From: Phyllobacteriaceae bacterium
GTDB lineage: Bacteria; Pseudomonadota; Alphaproteobacteria; Rhizobiales; Rhizobiaceae
Assembly (NCBI GenBank): GCA_016711085.1
Contig: JADJTR010000002.1
Location: forward strand, 124,001 to 188,000
Direction of reading: 5' to 3'
DNA: 64,000 nt
A program made the translations under genes and the position numbers. A model generated the notes under the pieces. That model saw only the letters and a program-made list of their open reading frames with translations. It did not search any database and was not told the origin of the DNA. Positions 55,272 through 63,103 of this stretch are shown piece by piece; within the stretch, counting starts at the first letter, position 1; every line of letters starts with the position of its first letter.

Positions 55272-55861
55272 TGGCGTTTTTCGCCCCGGCAATTCCGCCG
55301 ATTCTCACGGCGTTAGGCGAGGCGATCGCCGCCGCCGCGCCATGGATTGTCGGCGGAACGGTTGTGGTCGGCGGCGCGGCGGTCGTGGCCGACCAGATGT
55401 CGAAGGCCGAGGAGGAAGCGAAGGCAAAAGACAAGGCCGGCACGACCACGGACGATTGCGCCACGTGCAAGAATCCTTGTGCGCATTTGGCGTGCGGAGC
55501 ACCCGGCAGCAAGTACCGTGGTGGCGCGCATGGTTGCATGACCGGTACGCCCTCCACCAAAGGCGACGGACTGGACAGCCATCACATGCCTGCGGATTCT
55601 GTCTCTTCGCTCAATCGCGAAGCGGGTCCGGCGATACAGATGGATCCCCGCGATCACCGCATGACAAACAGTTACGGCCGCTCGCCCGCGACCAACGGGA
55701 CGCTCGCGGCGCAGCGGCAGATGATCACCTCCGGGAACTTCATTGCCGCGCAGGCCATTGACGTGGCGGAAGTGATGGCGAAGTTTCCGGGCAAATACGA
55801 TGCGGCAATTGCCCAGATGGAGGCCTACACCGCGTGCCTGAAGAAGAACGGGTTGATATAA
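55271..55861 (+). CDS. putative T6SS nuclease effector, SHH-type HNH toxin
   Basis: The 196-residue product has a hydrophobic, Ala/Val-rich N-terminal segment (about residues 3-42), a charged linker and a Cys-rich patch (Cys 63, 66, 70, 75, 89). A C-terminal module has DGLDSHHMPADSVSSLN with SHH at 103-105 and IQMDPRDHRMTNSYG with His 129. This matches the signature of the Tox-SHH group of HNH/EndoVII-fold nuclease toxins. Position after PAAR and DUF4123 supports VgrG-dependent delivery. DNA cutting is predicted, not shown. Confidence 0.72.
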   Translation: MAFFAPAIPPILTALGEAIAAAAPWIVGGTVVVGGAAVVADQMSKAEEEAKAKDKAGTTTDDCATCKNPCAHLACGAPGSKYRGGAHGCMTGTPSTKGDGLDSHHMPADSVSSLNREAGPAIQMDPRDHRMTNSYGRSPATNGTLAAQRQMITSGNFIAAQAIDVAEVMAKFPGKYDAAIAQMEAYTACLKKNGLI

Positions 55862-55871
55862 GGAACAGCCA

Positions 55872-56390
55872 ATGCCAGCCGTGTGGACTATGATTCCGTT
55901 GGTTGGCGTCGGACCGCTTCGTTTCGGCATGTCGCGCGACGACGTCGCGCGCCTTGAGTCGGATCTCGGAGCGGTTTACGCCGAATTCACCGAAGCAGGA
56001 GCCGACGGAAAGCCGATCATCCAGCAAGCGCGCGACATGGAAGCGCCAGTCTTGTTTTTCAAGGAAGGCGGACTTTCCGGAATCCAGCTCGACCACCACA
56101 GCCGGTTCGATGTCCGGTTTGGCGATGTGTCGGTTTTCGGTGGCCACTCGCGCGACATACTCGCCGCGCTTGAAAACGCCAATGGCGGGGCGCTTTTTGG
56201 TCTCGGAGCGGTCCTGTTCGCTGGCTTGGCCGTCAGCACGAACGGGTTTTTCGCCGGCGCCGATCCCCAAGGCGCGCCTGTATTCTGGGACGACCTACCC
56301 GATCGGCCCGCCAAAGTCGTGAATCTGGAAATGAGGGGCGCATACGACCCGTACCTTCAGAACTACGCCGCAATCAGCTTCAAAGGATAG
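55872..56390 (+). CDS. putative immunity protein for the SHH effector
   Basis: The 172-residue product starts MPAVWTMIPLVGVGPLRFGM and has SRDDVARLESDL, a pattern seen in small immunity-like proteins. No catalytic motif or signal peptide is visible. It starts 10 nt after the effector and ends the vgrG unit, the usual immunity position. Assignment is by context. Confidence 0.6.
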   Translation: MPAVWTMIPLVGVGPLRFGMSRDDVARLESDLGAVYAEFTEAGADGKPIIQQARDMEAPVLFFKEGGLSGIQLDHHSRFDVRFGDVSVFGGHSRDILAALENANGGALFGLGAVLFAGLAVSTNGFFAGADPQGAPVFWDDLPDRPAKVVNLEMRGAYDPYLQNYAAISFKG

Positions 56391-56481
56391 GGTGACGACT
56401 GCATGGGTGCCAAGGGTGCGACGTGTTCGACCGCATTGCCGGCGGAAAACCGAACAATCCCCGCGTGAAGGATTTTGTCCC

Positions 56482-56874
56482 ATGCCCCGTCATCTGATCT
56501 CCACCGGCTCGCCTTTCGAAAAGTCGGCCGGCTATTCGCGCGCCGTCGTCGACGGCGACTGGTGCTTCATTTCCGGCACAACCGGCTACGACTATGCGAC
56601 CATGGCCATGCCCGAGGATGTCGGCCAGCAGACGCGCAACATCTTCGCCACCATCGAACGTACGCTCGAACAGGCCGGCTTCGCCCCCGCCGACATCGTG
56701 CGCATGCGCTACATCGTGACCGATGCTTCCTTCCAGGATGCGGTCTTCGCGGTCACGGGCGAAAAACTCGGCGCCATCCGACCCGCCGCGACCATTATCG
56801 TCGCCGGCCTGATTCGCCCGGAAATGAAGGTCGAGATCGAGGCGACCGCATTGCGGCGCGGCCGGAACCGGTGA
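56482..56874 (+). CDS. RidA family protein (enamine/imine deaminase-like)
   Basis: RidA proteins hydrolyse reactive enamines made by PLP enzymes. The 130-residue product has the family pattern FEKSAGYSRAVVDGDWCFIS, GTTGYDYATMAMPEDVGQQT, and IVRMRYIVTDASFQDAVF. The Arg-containing RMRYIVTD segment is kept, but the canonical RidA C-terminal IEIEAIA reads VEIEATAL. GAAGGA lies upstream of ATG 56482. The stop overlaps the next gene. Confidence 0.88.
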   Translation: MPRHLISTGSPFEKSAGYSRAVVDGDWCFISGTTGYDYATMAMPEDVGQQTRNIFATIERTLEQAGFAPADIVRMRYIVTDASFQDAVFAVTGEKLGAIRPAATIIVAGLIRPEMKVEIEATALRRGRNR

Positions 56875-57267
56875 GCGGCGCGGCGGCGGACCATTTCTGC
56901 CCGGGTTGCGGGGCTCGGCAACGGCATGTCGCGCGATATCCATGGTATTTTTGCCTGGACTGCCTCGACAACGCCGTGGACGGCGAGGGAAGGCCACTGG
57001 TCTTCGGCAATGTCTCGATCAGCGGCGGTTTGACCTCGGGCCTACGCCGATGCGCCGGGGGATCGTGACGATTCGGCAACGAACGTGGTCTGTCTGATCG
57101 CCGGTCGGCCGGTCATGGTCAGCGAGGCCCGCTTCGGCGGCGTAGTGGCCCAACCGGCCTGCGGCGACGCCGCTTCCCGTCGACCGGATGGCGACGGGAT
57201 GGTGATGTTGACAGGCGGCGTCGTCCTGAAAGCGGCGCGTCTTCGCCTCAAACATGGCAGGCGTTGA
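56871..57267 (+). CDS. zinc-ribbon protein of unknown function (frameshift)
   Basis: GTG 56871 overlaps the ridA stop. The product begins SGAAADHFCPGCGARQRHVA, then RYPWYFCLDCLDNAVDGEGR, with two CxxC knuckles forming a zinc ribbon. The written frame stops at 57068. Removing one C near 57036 gives GYADAPGDRDDSATNVVCLI, then AGRPVMVSEARFGGVVAQP, ending at 57267, about 131 residues. No known function; the link with ridA suggests a shared transcript. Confidence 0.65.
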
Positions 57268-57285
57268 CCGACGGCGGCATTGCCG

Positions 57286-58272
57286 TCATGGCGCAACGGC
57301 AAACGTCTCTTCGCGAAAATCGAATGGGCGCCCGTCCCTGATCAATTCCACCCGCAGAAGATAGTTTCCAGGCAGCGGCGCGCCCTTGCGACCGGCAAAA
57401 GCCGAATAGGACGCCTTGCCGGCATCGAGCGCCTCGGTCGTGCGGTCGATGACGACGCCCCCGCCGGACCCTTTCAGGACGATGCGGACGCGGTCGTTCT
57501 TTTGCAGATTGGCGAACCAACCCCAACCGACGAGCGCGCCATCCGCGCCCGCCGGCGGCGGTGGCGGTCCATCGACGACGAGCCTGTCGTGGTCGAGCGC
57601 GCCGCCGGCAAGTCCGATGGCGAGGAAGGGCGTGTCGGCGATGGAGAGCCATGAAAGCGCCGGAGCATCCCACAGCGGCTTGCGCGCATTCGGTTCGGCG
57701 ATGCAGCCGTCCTCCAGCGGCGACCCGGTGGATGGCTCCAACACCCGCCCATCCTTGCCAATCGTGACATGGACATGCGGAAACTCGGCGTTTCCCGAGG
57801 CGCCAATCAGGCCGAAGGGTTGTCCTTTGAGCAATTTGTCGCCGGATTTCACCGTCACCGACCCTTGCCGCAAATGACAATATTGGGCGACGAACCCGCC
57901 GCCGTGGTCGACGACGAGACCGTTGCCGCATTCACGGTCCTTGACAGCCCGGCGATCGGCCTCGGTCCGCACAAGGCGGTCCGGCTCGCCGTCGCGGATG
58001 CGCAACACCGTGCCGGCCGCGATGGAAATCACCGGCACGCCTTTGCCCATCCCGGCAAGCGACAACACACGGATATCGGTCCCGTCATGTCCGTCATATG
58101 TCGCCGTGCCGCAAAAGGGGTCGAGAACGCCCGGTCCCGGCTGCATATCGGGATATTGCTGCACGAAGCAGGTTTGCGCCGCCGCGCAATCGACCGGGAG
58201 GCCGAAACCCGCGGTTTCGGCCAGCGCAGGCGTGGAACAGGCGCAAAGCATAAGCCCCGTCCATCCCATCAT
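57286..58272 (-). CDS. M23 family metallopeptidase
   Basis: The 328-residue product has a signal peptide (MMGWTGLMLCACSTPALAET) and an M23/LytM domain with HDGTDIRVLSL as the first metal-site motif and HVHVTIGKDGR as the HxH motif. A C-terminal region of beta-rich appearance follows. It would cut peptidoglycan cross-links in the periplasm or act as an activator. ATG 58272 was chosen over an upstream TTG at 58296 because it opens directly on the signal peptide. It is divergent from leuB. Confidence 0.9.
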   Translation of the reverse strand: MMGWTGLMLCACSTPALAETAGFGLPVDCAAAQTCFVQQYPDMQPGPGVLDPFCGTATYDGHDGTDIRVLSLAGMGKGVPVISIAAGTVLRIRDGEPDRLVRTEADRRAVKDRECGNGLVVDHGGGFVAQYCHLRQGSVTVKSGDKLLKGQPFGLIGASGNAEFPHVHVTIGKDGRVLEPSTGSPLEDGCIAEPNARKPLWDAPALSWLSIADTPFLAIGLAGGALDHDRLVVDGPPPPPAGADGALVGWGWFANLQKNDRVRIVLKGSGGGVVIDRTTEALDAGKASYSAFAGRKGAPLPGNYLLRVELIRDGRPFDFREETFAVAP

Positions 58273-58361
58273 TGCGGTTGAAATTGGCTCGCGCAAAATC
58301 TATTCGTCCCGAAACCGTCGTTCAGACGGCAGAACATTCATACCAGCAAACAGGCGACACC

Positions 58362-59474
58362 ATGGCGACGCGCAAACTCCTGCTCCTCCCCGGCGACGGC
58401 ATCGGCCCCGAGGCCATGGCCGAGGTCGAGAAAATCATCGCCCATATGAACGTCGCCGAAGGCGCCGGGTTTGTCCTCGAGCGCGGCCTCGTCGGCGGCT
58501 CGGCCTTTGACGCGCATGGCGTGGCGATCTCGGAAGGCGACATGGCCAAGGCCATGGCGGCCGACGCGGTGCTGTTCGGCGCGGTCGGCGGCGAGAAATG
58601 GGCGGGCGTGCCCTACGAGGTTCGCCCCGAGGCCGGCCTGTTGCGTCTCAGGAAGGATATGGAGCTGTTCGCCAATCTGCGCCCGGCGATCTGTTATCCG
58701 GCGCTCGCCAATTCCTCGTCGCTGCGTCCGGAAGTGGTCGAGGGACTCGATATCCTGATCGTGAGGGAATTGACCGGCGGCGTCTATTTCGGCGAGCCGA
58801 AGACCATCACCGACCTCGGCAACGGCCAGAAGCGCGCCGTCGACACCCAAGTCTACGACACCTACGAGATCGAGCGCATTTCCGCCGTCGCCTTCGAACT
58901 GGCGCGGACGCGGCGCAACGAAGTGTGCTCGATGGAAAAGCACAATGTGATGAAATCGGGCGTGTTGTGGAAAGAGGTCGTCGCCGCCACACACAGGGCC
59001 CGCTTCGCCGATGTGAAGCTGTCCCACATGCTGGCCGACGCCGGCGGCATGCAGCTGGTACGCTGGCCGAAGCAGTTCGACGTCATCGTCACCGACAATC
59101 TGTTCGGCGACATGCTGTCCGATGTCGCCGCCATGTTGACTGGTTCGCTCGGCATGCTGCCGTCGGCCTCGCTGGGCGCGCCGGACGCCAAGACCGGCAA
59201 GCGCAAGGCGCTGTATGAACCGGTGCATGGCTCGGCCCCCGACATCGCCGGCCAGGGCATCGCCAACCCGATCGCCATGATCGCCTCCTTCGCCATGTGC
59301 CTGCGCTATTCCTTCGGCATGGTCGCCGAGGCAGACCGGCTGGAGAAGGCCATCGCCGCCGTGCTCGACGATGGCATTCGCACCGCCGACATCATGTCGG
59401 ATGGCATGACCAAGGTGAGCACCGGCGCGATGGGCGACGCGGTGCTGGCGAAATACAAAGCGCTTTCCGCCTGA
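58362..59474 (+). CDS. leuB: 3-isopropylmalate dehydrogenase
   Basis: LeuB oxidises and decarboxylates 3-isopropylmalate in leucine synthesis. The 370-residue product shows MATRKLLLLPGDGIGPEAMA, RPEAGLLRLRKDMELFANLR with substrate arginines, CSMEKHNVMKSG, DVIVTDNLFGDMLSDVAAML, and PVHGSAPDIAGQGIANP with the NAD-selective Asp. The frame is intact. ATG 58362 lies after an A/C-rich spacer; an upstream frame extension is not conserved. Confidence 0.96.
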   Translation: MATRKLLLLPGDGIGPEAMAEVEKIIAHMNVAEGAGFVLERGLVGGSAFDAHGVAISEGDMAKAMAADAVLFGAVGGEKWAGVPYEVRPEAGLLRLRKDMELFANLRPAICYPALANSSSLRPEVVEGLDILIVRELTGGVYFGEPKTITDLGNGQKRAVDTQVYDTYEIERISAVAFELARTRRNEVCSMEKHNVMKSGVLWKEVVAATHRARFADVKLSHMLADAGGMQLVRWPKQFDVIVTDNLFGDMLSDVAAMLTGSLGMLPSASLGAPDAKTGKRKALYEPVHGSAPDIAGQGIANPIAMIASFAMCLRYSFGMVAEADRLEKAIAAVLDDGIRTADIMSDGMTKVSTGAMGDAVLAKYKALSA

Positions 59475-59608
59475 CTTTTCGCGGCGGAAAGGACTGAGGC
59501 GACCGGTCGCAGGGCCGGATACATGCGAAATCCTGTATATGATTGCGACGCGTCCGGCCGGCGGCTTTCCGGCGGCCGGAATGGTCCGCAAACCAAGGGG
59601 AGGCTGGC

Positions 59609-60439
59609 ATGTTTCTCATCCGGATTGCCGTTGTCGTCGCCACGCTGTTGGCGACCGCCGGAATGGCGCAAGCCGAAACGCTGCTGCTCGTCCAAGGTTA
59701 CCTTGCCTCGCCGGCAAGCTGGCGCGCTTCGGGCGTCGCCGGCGTGCTGGTTGCCGAAGGTTGGCGCGACGGCGGTCACCTGGCGCTGACGCCGGCCGGA
59801 GTTCTTGCGCCGCCGAAAACCGCGGACGCTGGAAAACGCTTCTACACCATCGATCTGCCGACCGAAGCGCCGATCGGCGAACAGGCGCGCATTCTCGCCC
59901 TGAATGTCGCGGCGCTCAAGGCGCGCGACGCTGGCGAGCCGATCGTGCTGGTCGGCCATTCGGCCGGCGGCGTGGCGGCGCGCATGGCCATGGTCGTCTC
60001 GCGCGACCCGGCGGTGAAGGCGCTGGTCACCATCGCCAGTCCGCATCTCGGTTCCGGCCTCGCCAGCACCGCGTCGGCCGTGTCGAACAGTCCGCTCGGC
60101 TGGGCCGCGCCCCTGTTCGGGGCGGGGACGTTGCGCCGGTCCGGCCTGCTCTATCGCGATCTCGGCGAGGAAGGCCCGTGGAACCTGGTCGGTTGGCTCA
60201 ACCGCCAGCCGCATCCGCAGGCGCATTATGTCTCGATCATTCGCTCGGCCAATGGCACGCCGGTCTCCGGCGACCGTGTTTCCGAAGCGTGGCGGCAGGA
60301 TCTGCGCAGCGTCCCGGCGCTGGGCGCACGGGCAAAGGGCGTTGTCACGCCGGCGGGTCACGGTCTGGTCCCGGCCGACGGCAAGCTGATCGCCGATATT
60401 GTCGCCTCGTTCCGGCTCACGGCGCCGGCGACGAACTGA
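59609..60439 (+). CDS. secreted alpha/beta hydrolase
   Basis: The 276-residue product has a signal peptide (MFLIRIAVVVATLLATAGMA) and an alpha/beta hydrolase core with the nucleophile elbow GHSAGG in IVLVGHSAGGVAARMAMVVS. A likely catalytic His lies near the end in TPAGHGLVPADGKLIADIV. LLLVQGYLASPASWRASGV is the oxyanion-side loop. AGGGGAGG precedes ATG 59609. Substrate is unknown; a lipase or esterase is likely. Confidence 0.82.
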   Translation: MFLIRIAVVVATLLATAGMAQAETLLLVQGYLASPASWRASGVAGVLVAEGWRDGGHLALTPAGVLAPPKTADAGKRFYTIDLPTEAPIGEQARILALNVAALKARDAGEPIVLVGHSAGGVAARMAMVVSRDPAVKALVTIASPHLGSGLASTASAVSNSPLGWAAPLFGAGTLRRSGLLYRDLGEEGPWNLVGWLNRQPHPQAHYVSIIRSANGTPVSGDRVSEAWRQDLRSVPALGARAKGVVTPAGHGLVPADGKLIADIVASFRLTAPATN

Positions 60440-61114
60440 TCAGACGATTCCGGCGGGTATGGCGCCCCATTTGTTTTCGTTCATTTGCGACGGCATCAGC
60501 GTCATGACGAAAATGATCAACCCGCCGATATAGGGGATGAGCTGAAGCAGCACGAACCAGCCCGAAAGGCCGATATCGTGCAGGCGGCGCACGGTGACCG
60601 CAAGGCCCGGAACGATGATCGCCAGCCACAAAAGACCGACCAGCGCCGTGAGGACCAGAGGAAATCCGTTGGCGGAATCGAAATTGCCGAGCGCGGCGTC
60701 GATCCCGGTCCCGATGGCGACGAGCGCGAACAGGGCGATCGTGGCGAACAGCACGAAGCCCCAATATTCCTTTCGCCGCGCCCGTCCGCGAAACATGGCG
60801 TAGCGCTCGGTCAAAGCGCGCTTGAAATAGGCGAAGAGGCCGAGGGCCTGATCGTTCGGGTCGGCGGCGTAGGAAACAGGCGCTCCGACCGGCCCCGTTC
60901 CGGGCTGACTCGCCGACGCCGCCCGGCCAAATCCGGCGATGACGAATATGTCGCGGGCATTGACGCCGTCGCGGCCGAAGTCGACCTTCGTGCCTTTGCC
61001 AATGGCGACAAGCTGCTTCATGTCGGCGCGGGTGAAGCCGTAGCGCTCGCCGTCATCGCCGGAAATATAGCCGACCCCCTGATTGTCGTCGTAATGGATG
61101 ACTTCGCCGCGCAT
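60440..61114 (-). CDS. DUF805 membrane protein with N-terminal cold-shock-like domain
   Basis: The 224-residue product begins MRGEVIHYDDNQGVGYISGD and DGERYGFTRADMK, which resembles a cold-shock/OB-type module. A linker and a DUF805 domain with four helices follow (MFRGRARRKEYWGFVLFATI, VTVRRLHDIGLSGW). RR(K/R)EYW and RRLHDIGLSGW are DUF805 marks. The function of either part here is unknown. It converges with the hydrolase gene, with stops adjacent. Confidence 0.85.
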   Translation of the reverse strand: MRGEVIHYDDNQGVGYISGDDGERYGFTRADMKQLVAIGKGTKVDFGRDGVNARDIFVIAGFGRAASASQPGTGPVGAPVSYAADPNDQALGLFAYFKRALTERYAMFRGRARRKEYWGFVLFATIALFALVAIGTGIDAALGNFDSANGFPLVLTALVGLLWLAIIVPGLAVTVRRLHDIGLSGWFVLLQLIPYIGGLIIFVMTLMPSQMNENKWGAIPAGIV

Positions 61115-61245
61115 GCCGCCGCTCCTTCGATGCCTGGCCCCGCCGAGAGGTTGAATCGGCCAATGCCGGCATGTCAATCTCCGGCGCTGTTGACTCGCCG
61201 GCAAAAGCGGCTAAAAGCCGGCGCGGCGCAACAAGGGCTTTCACC

Positions 61246-61362
61246 ATGCGCGGTCTGCTGATCGCATTTTTGGGTTTTGACGCGGGCTTCCTGCTCGCGC
61301 CGGGCGCATTGCGTCGCGCCGACACGACCACCAAGACGAAGAAAACCGCGAAAGCGGCCTGA
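61246..61362 (+). CDS. possible small membrane peptide
   Basis: A 38-residue frame begins MRGLLIAFLGFDAGFLLAPG and has one hydrophobic helix and a lysine-rich tail (KTKKTAKAA). AAGGG about 15 nt upstream is a poor ribosome site. Similar tiny helices occur in rhizobial genomes, but this could be chance. Low confidence. Confidence 0.3.
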   Translation: MRGLLIAFLGFDAGFLLAPGALRRADTTTKTKKTAKAA

Positions 61363-61385
61363 TTTCCCCTGCCTGCCCTCACCTC

Positions 61386-61406
61386 TCCCCGGGCAGCGCC
61401 CGGGGA
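61386..61406. repeat. GC-rich palindrome, REP-like intergenic hairpin
   Basis: TCCCCGGGC-AGC-GCCCGGGGA is a perfect 9-bp stem with a 3-base loop, preceded by CTCACCTC. This style of CTCTCCCC-type palindrome is common between genes in Alphaproteobacteria. No T-run follows, so it is not a clear terminator. It lies about 70 bp before asd. Confidence 0.5.
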
Positions 61407-61473
61407 AGATCAAGGTCCGCGCCGAAACAGCGCGGGGCCGGATGCGGGGGAGCGAAAAACGGGGATGAAGTCG

Positions 61474-62452
61474 ATGGGTTTCAAGGTTGCAGTCGCCGTC
61501 GGTATCGGAAGTCGTGGCGCTCGCCTCGCGTCGCTCGCTCGGCACGGAAGTGTCGTTCGGCGACAGGACGCTGAAGGTGAAGGCGCTCGACACCTACGAT
61601 TTTTCAGACACCGACATCTGCCTGATGTCGGCCGGCGGATCGGTGTCGAAGGAATGGTCGCCGAGGATCGGGGCGCAGGGCTGCGTCGTCATCGACAATT
61701 CCTCGGCCTGGCGCTACGACGCCGATGTGCCGCTGATCGTGCCGGAGGTCAATCCGGATGCAATCGACATCTTCCGCCGCCGCAACATCATCGCCAATCC
61801 GAACTGCTCCACCGCGCAGCTTTTGGTGGCGCTGAAGCCGCTGCACGACAGGGCAAAGATCAAGCGCGTCGTCGTGTCGACCTACCAGTCGGTATCCGGC
61901 GCCGGCAAGGAAGGCATGGACGAATTGTTCACCCAGACGCGCGCAGTGTTTGTCGCCGATCCGGTGGAGGCGAAGAAGTTCACCAAGCGCATCGCCTTCA
62001 ACGTCATTCCGCATATCGACGTGTTCATGGAAGACGGCTCGACCAAGGAAGAGTGGAAAATGGTGGCCGAGACCAAGAAAATGCTCGACCCGAAAATCAA
62101 GGTGACGGCCACCTGCGTGCGCGTGCCGGTGTTCATCGGCCACTCCGAATCGGTCAATCTCGAATTCGAAAATCCGATTACCGCCGACGAGGCACGTGAT
62201 ATATTGCGGGACGCGCCCGGTTGCCTTGTCGTCGACAAGCTGGAAAACGGCGGCTACATCACGCCGATAGAATGTGCCGGCGAAGATGCTACATATATCA
62301 GTCGGATCCGTGAAGACGGAACTATTGAAAACGGTCTCAACCTTTGGATCGTCTCGGACAATCTGCGCAAAGGCGCGGCGCTGAACGCGGTGCAGATTGC
62401 CGAATTGATGGTGGCCCGCGGGCTGATCTCGCCGAAGAAGCGTGCGGCTTGA
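61474..62452 (+). CDS. asd: aspartate-semialdehyde dehydrogenase, 5' internal deletion
   Basis: Asd makes aspartate semialdehyde for lysine, DAP, threonine and methionine. ATG 61474 starts MGFKVAVA, after which the NADP-binding GATGxVG loop and the following helix (about 20 residues) are absent, together with a frame change. At about 61500 the sequence resumes with VSEVVALASRRSLGTEVSFG. The rest is intact: the catalytic Cys in IANPNCSTAQLLVALKPL, and TCVRVPVFIGHSESVNLEFE. As written the enzyme cannot bind cofactor; a collapsed assembly segment or a real deletion are both possible. Confidence 0.92.
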
Positions 62453-62472
62453 AATCCGATATATCTGAATCG

Positions 62473-62498
62473 AAACCCGGCCTTGCGGCCGGGTTTTT
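62473..62498 (+). terminator. Rho-independent terminator after asd
   Basis: CCCGGCC-TTGC-GGCCGGG forms a 7-bp stem with AAA before and TTTTT directly after (62494-62498), 24 nt downstream of the asd stop. Confidence 0.85.
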
Positions 62499-62613
62499 CA
62501 TTCGAGGGTGAATTCCGGCTGTTTTGGGCGCGAGAGCATCCGATCGGACGATGCGGCGACTGGTCTTCTGGCGAAGCGCCGGCAAAGGCCTATAGTTCGC
62601 TCAGGAGGACACC

Positions 62614-63099
62614 ATGAAAAAATTCGTCTACGCGCTGTGCGCCGCCGCCGTCGCCACGCCGGCCTTTGCCGCCGACGATTGCGCCAAATGGCGCTTCGGC
62701 AGAATTGCGATGGAGGAGGGAACAGCGCCGGCGGCGCAGATCTGCGCCGACGGCGAAGACCATTCGCTGATGCTGTCTTGCGCCGGTGGCGACTTGTTCT
62801 GGTTCCGTTATCACCCGGCCGCCGGCGGACCCGAACGCCAGCCCGGTTACGAGGGTAGATATATCATCGATATAGGAGACGATACATTTCGGAGAAAAGG
62901 CCTGCTCGAGGCCATGGACAATGCCATCGTCATTTCCGACCAGAAGCTGACGGGTCCGCTCGTGGCCGGGATGTTGTCGGGAAAGAACATGACGATCAAG
63001 CCGGAGGACGGCAGCGCCAAGGGCGATACGTTCACGCTTTCGGGGTCCGCAGCCGCGATCAAGGGGCTCGCAGCCGCCTGCGCGAAAATCGGCAACTGA
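62614..63099 (+). CDS. secreted protein of unknown function
   Basis: The 161-residue product starts with a signal peptide (MKKFVYALCAAAVATPAFAA) and has four cysteines in the mature part. CAGGAGG lies 8 nt before the ATG. No domain is recognised. It is an isolated gene between asd and a convergent M3 peptidase. The frame is intact and codon use matches its neighbours. Confidence 0.8.
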   Translation: MKKFVYALCAAAVATPAFAADDCAKWRFGRIAMEEGTAPAAQICADGEDHSLMLSCAGGDLFWFRYHPAAGGPERQPGYEGRYIIDIGDDTFRRKGLLEAMDNAIVISDQKLTGPLVAGMLSGKNMTIKPEDGSAKGDTFTLSGSAAAIKGLAAACAKIGN

Positions 63100-63103
63100 T
63101 ATT

